From Acidobacteriota bacterium (lineage in GTDB: Bacteria > Acidobacteriota > Terriglobia > Terriglobales > Acidobacteriaceae), in the NCBI GenBank assembly GCA_021781075.1, contig JAJXXN010000099.1:1-5888 (forward strand): a stretch of DNA of 5,888 nucleotides, read 5' to 3'. Made by a program: the position numbers and the translations under genes. Below the pieces are notes generated by a model, which made no database searches, had not been told where the DNA came from, and worked only from the letters and a program-made list of their open reading frames with translations. Below are positions 1-5,078 of this stretch, piece by piece. Position 1 is the stretch's first letter, and every line of letters begins with the position of its first letter.

Positions 1-573
1 ATGGTGCCGGGCGCGCTTTACATACTGACGAACCCGGATGGCATCGCGCATCCCGACCGCTGGACGAGCGCCTACTGGCTCAACGCGCTCAAATTCACCC
101 CGCTGCCGCACCTGATGAGCTTTGTGTTCGGGGTGGCCCTGGCGTCCTTGGATGTGCGGCTTTACCGCGACGGGGCATTGCGTTTGTGGCTCGGGATTGT
201 AGGTTTTGCAGGGCTGTTTCTGCTTCTTGGCCTGGGCGCCGAGGTTCCCTACGCGCTCATCCACGACGGGTTGTTGATGCCGCTCTTTGCCTGCATCATC
301 CTTGGATTGGCCGGGCACAATTACCTGTCGCGGTTATTGAGCCTCAAGCCGTTGGTGTTCATCGGCGAGGCCAGCTATTGCCTTTATCTGCTTCACTTCA
401 ACCTGTGGAACCTGATTCACACTTCGCGCATACTCAACCGGCTGCATCTTGCCCAGTTCGACCCTTGGCTGAGTTACCTGCTGTTGATTGGCATGGCGCT
501 GCTGGCATTGCATTATGTTGAGAAACCGGCACAGAAGGCATTGCGCAACTTTTTGCATGCTGTGATGAACTGA
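1..573 (+). CDS. Acyltransferase family 3 (OafA/YrhL-like) membrane protein, C-terminal part
   Basis: This is the C-terminal half of a multi-pass inner-membrane acyltransferase of the acyltransferase-3 family (PF01757). Members move acetyl or other acyl groups onto sugars of surface polysaccharides, lipids or antibiotics. The visible 190 residues hold about five hydrophobic segments (roughly residues 36-50, 62-82, 88-105, 117-138 and 155-171). They also hold two typical late-family signatures: IGEASYCLYLLH (121-132), and HYVEKP (171-176) just before a short basic tail. Full-length members usually run about 350-400 residues, so the N-terminal half with the catalytic histidine region lies left of the window. 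The ATG at base 1 is probably an internal methionine, not the start. The TGA stop is followed 25 bases later by a strong hairpin terminator. The acceptor substrate cannot be inferred from this part. The family call is solid; the specific role is unknown. Confidence 0.85.
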   Translation: MVPGALYILTNPDGIAHPDRWTSAYWLNALKFTPLPHLMSFVFGVALASLDVRLYRDGALRLWLGIVGFAGLFLLLGLGAEVPYALIHDGLLMPLFACIILGLAGHNYLSRLLSLKPLVFIGEASYCLYLLHFNLWNLIHTSRILNRLHLAQFDPWLSYLLLIGMALLALHYVEKPAQKALRNFLHAVMN

Positions 574-598
574 GGGGCGCAAAACCGCGAAGCAGGAG

Positions 599-625
599 AA
601 AAGGCCCGGCTCTGCCGGGCCTTTT
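599..625. terminator. Bidirectional rho-independent terminator between convergent genes
   Basis: A perfect 12-bp inverted repeat, AAAAGGCCCGGC / GCCGGGCCTTTT, is separated by a three-base loop (TCT). The A and T ends make it work in both directions, giving a run of U after the GC-rich stem on either strand. It lies 25 bases past the acyltransferase stop and 19 bases past the stop of the convergent lipoprotein gene, so it can end both transcripts. This is the strongest regulatory element in the window. Confidence 0.9.
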
Positions 626-644
626 GATGTTGCATGGAGTGGGA

Positions 645-1901
645 TTAATTGGTCAGCACGTAATTGCCGTGCGGAACGCTTGCAATTGCAGTCGGGTTGT
701 TGAGCGTGGGGTAGGGTGAGGCCTGGTTGGGGCTGATTGTTCCCGTGTCCGCATTGATCAGGAAGCCGGAAACCGAATTGCCGATGTAGTTCGCCGTGTA
801 TACGTTGCGCGCCAACGACGGGTCTATGACAAGCGCGACCGGGTCTGTATCCGTGCTGTTGGTGGTGCTGCCTGAGGGGTTCACGGCCGTTGAGGGCGTC
901 CCGGTCGGCAGCGAGATGGCATAAGCTGAGACCGAATTGTCCAGTGAGTTAGTCACATAGATATACAGGCCGCGTGGGTCAACCACGATGGAGGAAGGCT
1001 CATAGCCGGTCTTGAAGGGGCCGTTGATGAGGAAGTAGAGCGAGTTGTTGCTCTGGATGCTGTAGGCAATCAGCTGGTTCGAGGCGAAATCCGTGACATA
1101 GACAAAGCGGTTGCCGGGGTCTGAGGAGATGCCTGAAGGCTTGACGCCTGCGATGAACGGGCTGGAGGGCGCAGCGCTGAGCGTGCCGCCTGAGCCGACG
1201 TTGAAGCTGAAAACCCAGCCCGCATTGGCCTTGCTGGTGGGGTGGCCGCCGGGATTGTAGGAGGACTGGTCATAGGCTGAGACCAGAACGCCGGAGCCGT
1301 TAAAGAGCACATTGACGCCGGTCGGGACAATGACATCCGAGGCGAAGGGTGAAGGCAGATTCAGCGGCCAGTAGTTGAGGCCGCCGTTGGCCAGCGGGGT
1401 GCCAATGGCGCCGTTATTGAGCGGGAAAACGGAGAGCGCTCCGGAGCAGGTATTGGGCGTATTGCAACCTGGTTCATAGGCCGTAATGACGTAAAGGTAG
1501 GTGCCGGCCTGATTGGTGGCCATGGCAAGCGGGGTATTTCCCTCGGAGGCAAGGGAGACAACGTCCTTCTGGGTCAACGAACTGTCGTTGTTGATGGCAA
1601 AGTGGACGATGGTGCTGTTGCCCTGGTTGGCGACGTAGAGGTCCTGGAAGTTGGAGGAGGTAATCATGGAGATGGGCATGGGGCCGCCGGAGTCGATGGG
1701 ATTGACCGTGGGGCGTAGTGCGCCGGTGAGCTGATCGACGCCAAAGGCCTGGATTTGGCCGTCGCCATTGCTGAGGGGCTGGGCGGCGGAGACGTAGACG
1801 TAATCGATGGTACGCGTGATGTTGCAGGCGGTGAAAAAGAGCGCCGTCGCAAGTGCGAGCGATGCCATGATTGCGTTGCGGGAGAGTTTGCTCAACTTCA
1901 T
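645..1901 (-). CDS. Seven-bladed beta-propeller (lactonase/YVTN family) lipoprotein, copy 1
   Basis: Predicted exported lipoprotein of 418 residues. Residues 1-25 form a signal peptide (basic start MKLSKLSR, hydrophobic core, lipobox FTAC) with C26 as the lipidated residue; +2 is Asn, not Asp, which fits outer-membrane sorting by the E. coli rule. The rest reads as seven propeller blades, with strands at about 33-37, 88-102, 135-160, 205-234, 266-282, 312-329 and 366-383. YVTN-like strands are clear at 267-270 and 314-318 (FVYVT, IYVTN). C146 and C152 flank a short loop before strand SGALSVFP, followed by GLNYWP (174-179). The fold matches the 6-phosphogluconolactonase-like (PF10282) group, but no substrate or catalytic activity can be assigned. 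The ATG at 1901 was chosen because a GAAGGA lies five bases upstream and the signal peptide starts there; an in-frame TTG at 1931 would add ten basic residues. It is last of three paralogs; TAA stop, then a strong terminator. Confidence 0.85.
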   Translation of the reverse strand: MKLSKLSRNAIMASLALATALFFTACNITRTIDYVYVSAAQPLSNGDGQIQAFGVDQLTGALRPTVNPIDSGGPMPISMITSSNFQDLYVANQGNSTIVHFAINNDSSLTQKDVVSLASEGNTPLAMATNQAGTYLYVITAYEPGCNTPNTCSGALSVFPLNNGAIGTPLANGGLNYWPLNLPSPFASDVIVPTGVNVLFNGSGVLVSAYDQSSYNPGGHPTSKANAGWVFSFNVGSGGTLSAAPSSPFIAGVKPSGISSDPGNRFVYVTDFASNQLIAYSIQSNNSLYFLINGPFKTGYEPSSIVVDPRGLYIYVTNSLDNSVSAYAISLPTGTPSTAVNPSGSTTNSTDTDPVALVIDPSLARNVYTANYIGNSVSGFLINADTGTISPNQASPYPTLNNPTAIASVPHGNYVLTN

Positions 1902-1906
1902 ATGCT

Positions 1907-1912
1907 TCCTTC
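1907..1912 (-). promoter_or_regulatory. Ribosome binding site of lipoprotein copy 1
   Basis: GAAGGA on the minus strand lies five bases before the ATG at 1901. Spacing and sequence match the sites of the two paralogs, which settles the start codon against the longer TTG-started frame. Confidence 0.8.
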
Positions 1913-1917
1913 GTCGC

Positions 1918-1933
1918 GGTTGCCGTGGCAACC
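1918..1933 (-). other. Stem-loop just upstream of the copy 1 ribosome binding site
   Basis: GGTTGCC / GGCAACC form an inverted repeat separated by only two bases, so in RNA probably a 6-bp stem with a four-base loop. It ends five bases before the Shine-Dalgarno of copy 1. It has no U-tract and is not a terminator. It could stabilise the 5' end of a processed message or tune translation; both are inferences from position only. Confidence 0.5.
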
Positions 1934-1957
1934 CTTCACTGAGAATTTGATTTGTTG

Positions 1958-1974
1958 CCGGAACGCGCTTCCGG
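1958..1974 (-). other. Stem-loop in the gap between lipoprotein copies 2 and 1
   Basis: CCGGAA / TTCCGG form a 6-bp stem with a five-base GC loop, starting seven bases after the TAA of copy 2. The bases that follow on the minus strand are A-rich, not U-rich, so termination is unlikely. Read-through into copy 1 is the simpler reading, with the stem possibly protecting the 3' end of the upstream cistron. Confidence 0.5.
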
Positions 1975-1981
1975 TCTTGTG

Positions 1982-3232
1982 TTAACGGGTTTGTCCATCA
2001 TGCGGAATCGCAGCCAACGCGGTGGGCTGCACATCCGTCTTGAATGGCGTGTTGATGGCATTGACCAACGTGTTGTTGGCCGAGTCCAGTTCAAATCCTG
2101 AAACGGAGTTGCCCAGGAAATTGGCCACATAGACATATTGGCCAAGGCGTGGCTCCACCATGACAGCAACAGGCTGGTTGCCGGTTGCATAGGCCCCCAG
2201 ATTGTTGAGGGATGTGCCCGAGACTGAATACACCATGACGTTTGAGTCGACGGAGTTGGTGACGTAAAGATAAGTGCCTGTCGGGTCAATGGCAAGCGCG
2301 GAGGGTGCATTGCCTGCCGGGTACGTGGCGCTTAGCGTCAAGGATCCGTTTGGATTCACATCATAAACGAAAATGTTGTTGCCCCCCGGCGCATTGGCCA
2401 GGTTGACGCTGTCGGCAACAAAAACCTGCGCGTTGTTCGGGCTGCTCGTGATGCCCGCGGGCAGTGTGCCTGCCGGGGTCACGGTCTCCGTCGGGGTGGC
2501 ATACGTCTGGTTGCCAGTTGTCGTGTAGTTGAATGAGAAGCCATAGACGAATCCCAGGCCTGTCGTGGAATCCTGGGCAGTGACGTAGACATTGTTGCCA
2601 TTGGGCAATACGCTGATGTTCTTGGGCGAGACAATGTCACTGCCAAGGGCAATGGGGAAGTAATTGAGGCCGGTGGCGGTGTTGATCACGGCTGGTCCCA
2701 AAGATTCCACCGGAGTTTGTCCACTCACCTGTGAGGCGGTCAGAATGGGGAAGATAGTCAGCGCGCCGGCGCACGGTGAAACCGGAGAGCAGGTCGGCAG
2801 CGGCTGGTAGGTGTCGATGATGTAAAGATATTTGTCCTGCGGGTCAATGCCGATGCCCACGGGAAAGATGCCGGGTGTGTTGGCCGTGCTTTGCGCGTAG
2901 AGCTTGCCGTCGATGCCGATCAGGAACTGTACGACGGAGTTGTCGTCCTGGTTGATGACATAGAGGAACAGGTTGTCATGCGAAGCCACTTCCGCCACGG
3001 GATTGCGCCCCTGCGAGAAAAAGGGCGAAGTGGGGATGGGGCGCAGCGATGCCGTCTGTGAGTCGACCTCAAGCACGTCGATTTCGCCGTATTGGCTGGG
3101 GCCGGCGGCTTTGTTGCTGGTGACAAAAATAAAGTCCACCGTGAACGTGTACCAACACGCGCTGATGGAGGCGGAGAGCAACAGTGCTGCGGTGGCGACC
3201 AGGAGCAACTGTCCGGTTTTATTGAACTTCAT
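1982..3232 (-). CDS. Seven-bladed beta-propeller (lactonase/YVTN family) lipoprotein, copy 2
   Basis: Predicted exported lipoprotein of 416 residues and the closest paralog of copy 1. Residues 1-25 are a signal peptide ending in the lipobox ISAC, with C26 lipidated and Trp at +2. Seven blades can be read, with strands near 31-37, 89-105, 135-161, 215-234, 269-292, 321-337 and 366-381; YLYVTNS (321-327) and YVYVANF (366-372) are typical YVTN strands. GNSVSGF occurs at residues 374-380 here and at the same residues of copy 1. C148 and C154 flank the blade 3 loop before AGALTIFP, followed by GLNYFP (188-193). Two in-frame ATGs are possible (3238 and 3232). The second is preferred because GAAAGA then sits five bases upstream, as in the paralogs, and the lipidated cysteine falls at 26. 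Function is unknown beyond a surface-exposed propeller. Stop is TAA; an 80-base gap leads to copy 1, so co-transcription is likely. Confidence 0.85.
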   Translation of the reverse strand: MKFNKTGQLLLVATAALLLSASISACWYTFTVDFIFVTSNKAAGPSQYGEIDVLEVDSQTASLRPIPTSPFFSQGRNPVAEVASHDNLFLYVINQDDNSVVQFLIGIDGKLYAQSTANTPGIFPVGIGIDPQDKYLYIIDTYQPLPTCSPVSPCAGALTIFPILTASQVSGQTPVESLGPAVINTATGLNYFPIALGSDIVSPKNISVLPNGNNVYVTAQDSTTGLGFVYGFSFNYTTTGNQTYATPTETVTPAGTLPAGITSSPNNAQVFVADSVNLANAPGGNNIFVYDVNPNGSLTLSATYPAGNAPSALAIDPTGTYLYVTNSVDSNVMVYSVSGTSLNNLGAYATGNQPVAVMVEPRLGQYVYVANFLGNSVSGFELDSANNTLVNAINTPFKTDVQPTALAAIPHDGQTR

Positions 3233-3237
3233 GCGCA

Positions 3238-3243
3238 TCTTTC
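3238..3243 (-). promoter_or_regulatory. Ribosome binding site of lipoprotein copy 2
   Basis: GAAAGA on the minus strand lies five bases before the ATG at 3232. It is one base off the GAAGGA of the paralogs. It overlaps the first base of the alternative ATG at 3238, which therefore has no site of its own at a workable distance. Confidence 0.65.
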
Positions 3244-3267
3244 GTCGTCGATTCGATTGAAAAGTTT

Positions 3268-3293
3268 ACCGCCCAAAAAGTTCAAGGGGCGGT
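3268..3293 (-). other. Stem-loop in the leader of lipoprotein copy 2
   Basis: ACCGCCC / GGGCGGT form a perfect 7-bp stem around a 12-base loop, read on the minus strand about 25 bases upstream of the copy 2 ribosome binding site. The bases after the stem (AAACTTTT) are only partly U-rich. It may be a weak terminator or attenuator together with the hairpin at 3304-3332, or an RNA-stability element. Confidence 0.5.
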
Positions 3294-3303
3294 TAAGGCA
3301 AAG

Positions 3304-3332
3304 GTGCGGACGGCGAAGCATGCCGCCCGCAC
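3304..3332 (-). terminator. Possible leaky terminator after lipoprotein copy 3
   Basis: On the minus strand GTGCGGGCGGC and GCCGTCCGCAC pair over 11 positions, with one G-U wobble, around a seven-base loop. It starts 13 bases after the TAA of copy 3. The stem is strong, but the bases that follow (CTTTGCC) make a poor U-tract, so partial termination or 3'-end protection is more likely than a full stop. This could make copy 3 more abundant than copies 2 and 1. Confidence 0.5.
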
Positions 3333-3345
3333 GAGAAGCCGCAGT

Positions 3346-4734
3346 TTATTGTGTGCGGCCCGTGACCACGCACCAGGTGGCGGGGCCGGGCAGCGCGTAC
3401 TGGCTGAATGCCGCATTATTGCGCAGCAGCGACAGGATGCCGGTGTTCGGGTTGAACACGTTGCCGTTGACGGTCGCGCTGGAGTAGCTGGCCGTGTAGA
3501 TGTACTGGCCGGTGGGATCCTCGAGGATGCACTGTGGTTGCGCGCCGCTATTGCCTGCCGTGGTGGGCGAGTTGGGCGTCAATTCATGCGATGCCGGGTC
3601 AATCACATACTGTGTGATGCCGCTGTCGGGGTCATTGATGGCGCCACCGCCGGCATCGTTAATCACATACATGAAGTGGTTTCTCGATTCAACCAGCAGG
3701 TTGACTGGCTCAGACAGCGTGGGGTCATTCGGCACTGCGCCACCGGTCTGCGAAACCAACGCGCCGCCATTGACGGTGAAGGGCAGAATCTGGCTTGGAA
3801 CCGTCACGTTGGTGTTGGTGTTCAGGATTGGTTCATTGTCCAGCACATAGACGTAGCTGTTGGCGTAAACGATATTGATGGTCTTCTGTGCCGGGGCGCC
3901 GGTGCCGTTGGTCAGTACGTAATTTCCAATACTGTTTGTGTTCAAAGTCAACTGGCCGTTGCCGGAGTTGTAGGTGTACGGGAATGCCACGTTGCCCGCC
4001 GTGTAGGAGGGCGCAGCCAGTGTCATCAGGTAACCAGATGCAAAGGTAAAGTCCACGGGGTTCTGCGGGACAGGGAAGTAGGTGAGTGGCTGGCCGGATG
4101 AGGCCGCAGTCAACTGTGCGTTGGTGATGGTGCTCAAACGGCCATTCGACTGCTGGACCTGGAAGACGGTGACATCGCCGCAGAGATTGTTCTGCGTGAT
4201 GGCCTGGCAGGCTGCCACGGCATCACTGTTGACCGGTGACGATTTTTCCAGCGCGAAGAGAAAATTTCCGGAGCTGTCGGGGATCAAACGGTAAGGATTG
4301 ATGCCCTGCGTGGTGAAGGTTCCCACCTGGGTGAGGACGCCTTCGGCACCAATGGTGAACTCAACGATCCCGGCGCCAAAGCAGGGTTGAACCTGGCTTT
4401 GCGCAGTGGTTTCATTGTTGCAGGGGGTCCCGCTGCTGTTGACGCCCTGGTTGAGAACATACAGGAACCTGCCGCCCGAAATGATCACGGCACGGGACGG
4501 GTTCGCTCCGCCCGTGCTCACGGGCAGTTGCGGAATGGTGGTCAACTGGCCGGTGTTGTTGTCAATCTTGTATCCAGAGACGATACCGTTCATGTTGCCC
4601 GGGTTGGCCGTGGTCAAACCGGTGATAAACAGGTAACCAACAGTGAAGCTCTGTGTGCAGGAGGTAAATCCAAAGATGATGCCGGCCGAGAGTGCGGCCA
4701 TAAGCAGTGTCTTGCCGAAATTCCGAAACTTCAT
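3346..4734 (-). CDS. Divergent beta-propeller lipoprotein, copy 3 (first of the cluster)
   Basis: Predicted exported lipoprotein of 462 residues, the longest and most divergent of the three paralogs. The signal peptide runs to residue 25 with lipobox FTSC; C26 is lipidated and +2 is Thr. A mature start FTVGYLFIT (30-38) matches FTVDFIFVT of copy 2. Seven blades can be read, with strands near 34-56, 90-127, 158-192, 235-254, 294-319, 354-377 and 411-427. Two cysteine pairs occur in blade loops: C105/C118 in blade 2 and C176/C185 in blade 3, the latter matching the single pair of the other copies. It also has C402 and C455. LTYFP (217-221) is the counterpart of LNYFP in copy 2. YVTN-type strands are degenerate (FLYVLN, FMYVIN, YIYTAS), so family searches may score it weakly. 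The start is fixed by a GAAGGA five bases upstream. It is first in the row and lies downstream of the likely promoter region. Function unknown. Confidence 0.8.
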   Translation of the reverse strand: MKFRNFGKTLLMAALSAGIIFGFTSCTQSFTVGYLFITGLTTANPGNMNGIVSGYKIDNNTGQLTTIPQLPVSTGGANPSRAVIISGGRFLYVLNQGVNSSGTPCNNETTAQSQVQPCFGAGIVEFTIGAEGVLTQVGTFTTQGINPYRLIPDSSGNFLFALEKSSPVNSDAVAACQAITQNNLCGDVTVFQVQQSNGRLSTITNAQLTAASSGQPLTYFPVPQNPVDFTFASGYLMTLAAPSYTAGNVAFPYTYNSGNGQLTLNTNSIGNYVLTNGTGAPAQKTINIVYANSYVYVLDNEPILNTNTNVTVPSQILPFTVNGGALVSQTGGAVPNDPTLSEPVNLLVESRNHFMYVINDAGGGAINDPDSGITQYVIDPASHELTPNSPTTAGNSGAQPQCILEDPTGQYIYTASYSSATVNGNVFNPNTGILSLLRNNAAFSQYALPGPATWCVVTGRTQ

Positions 4735-4739
4735 GCGAA

Positions 4740-4745
4740 TCCTTC
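4740..4745 (-). promoter_or_regulatory. Ribosome binding site of lipoprotein copy 3
   Basis: GAAGGA on the minus strand lies exactly five bases before the ATG at 4734. The same motif and spacing precede the other two paralogs. Confidence 0.8.
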
Positions 4746-5006
4746 ATCTGCCGGGTATTCAAGTTTCCCGAGCAAAGCTGGGTTGGGACAGGCCCTAGCA
4801 GCATTGTAAAAGCTGCGGGCGGTTTGTGCCTAGTTTCTGGTCTGAATCGTATGCCCCGGTGTTGGAAAACCCGGGGTTATCGTGCAGTTGTACGCTTTGG
4901 ATTGTTCCTCTTGCGTTTAACCTGACTTATACAGCTTAGTCGTTCCCCCCATGCTCTGGCGAGACGTTTGGAGCACTTATTTTCCTGAGCGGAGGGCACA
5001 ATAAAC
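4746..5006 (-). promoter_or_regulatory. Non-coding leader, presumed promoter region of the lipoprotein cluster
   Basis: No convincing gene is seen in these about 260 bases, which separate the peptidase terminator from the ribosome binding site of lipoprotein copy 3. Because the upstream gene is closed by a strong terminator, the promoter of the cluster should lie here. Candidate -10 hexamers on the minus strand are TACAAT (4803-4808) and TACGAT (near 4846-4851), but neither has a good -35 partner, so no promoter is called precisely. A short inverted repeat GCAGC / GCTGC (4798-4816) brackets the TACAAT. The region is less GC-rich than the genes. Confidence 0.4.
4854..4876 (-). other. GC-rich stem-loop in the leader of the lipoprotein cluster
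   Basis: CCCCGG / CCGGGG form a 6-bp stem around an 11-base loop, about 110 bases upstream of the copy 3 ribosome binding site. It could be part of a structured 5' untranslated region if transcription starts further upstream, or an operator-like dyad. No known riboswitch pattern was recognised. Confidence 0.35.
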
Positions 5007-5036
5007 AAAGGGGCGGGATGACTCCCCCGCCCCTTT
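5007..5036 (-). terminator. Rho-independent terminator of the M13 peptidase gene
   Basis: AAAGGGGCGGG / CCCGCCCCTTT form a perfect 11-bp stem around an eight-base loop. On the minus strand the stem is followed by TTTGTTTATTG, a good U-rich tail. It lies 42 bases past the TAG of the peptidase gene and separates that gene from the lipoprotein cluster, so the two are likely distinct transcription units. Confidence 0.85.
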
Positions 5037-5054
5037 AACTTGAATTAAATCATT

Positions 5055-5072
5055 CAACCAACGGATTGGTTG
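5055..5072 (-). other. Small stem-loop right after the peptidase stop codon
   Basis: CAACCAA / TTGGTTG form a perfect 7-bp stem with a four-base loop, six bases past the stop of the M13 gene. On the transcribed strand the loop reads TCCG, which fits the stable UNCG tetraloop class, though with an A-U closing pair. It precedes the main terminator and may help fold or protect the 3' end. Confidence 0.45.
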
Positions 5073-5078
5073 TACTTG

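Noticed and set aside
1902..1931. N-terminal extension of lipoprotein copy 1 to a TTG codon at 1931
   Set aside because: The extra ten residues (MPRQPRRRKH) precede a normal signal peptide, the paralogs lack them, and a good ribosome binding site lies inside the extension in front of the ATG at 1901.
3233..3238. Upstream ATG at 3238 as the start of copy 2
   Set aside because: The only Shine-Dalgarno-like sequence touches this codon, while it is ideally spaced for the ATG at 3232; the paralogs support the second ATG.
3304..4101. Plus-strand open frame of 265 codons opposite lipoprotein copy 3
   Set aside because: It lies fully antisense to a well-supported gene, has low-complexity Val/Gly/Arg-rich content without recognisable domains, and begins inside a hairpin. 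It is best explained by the codon pattern of the opposite gene.
645..4734. Blade repeats considered as tandem DNA repeats or a CRISPR-like array
   Set aside because: The periodicity is at the protein level (propeller blades) with diverged DNA; there are no identical direct repeats with unique spacers.
4562..4804. Minus-strand frame of 80 codons overlapping the 5' end of copy 3 in another frame
   Set aside because: It shares DNA with the signal peptide and first blade of copy 3, which are strongly supported, and its translation shows no domain.
4387..4809. Plus-strand frame of 140 codons overlapping the start of copy 3 and its leader
   Set aside because: It is mostly antisense to copy 3, has no family signature and no ribosome binding site that stands out.
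4707..4925. Short plus-strand frame of 72 codons in the leader region
   Set aside because: It starts antisense to the signal peptide of copy 3 and has no ribosome binding site or recognisable product.
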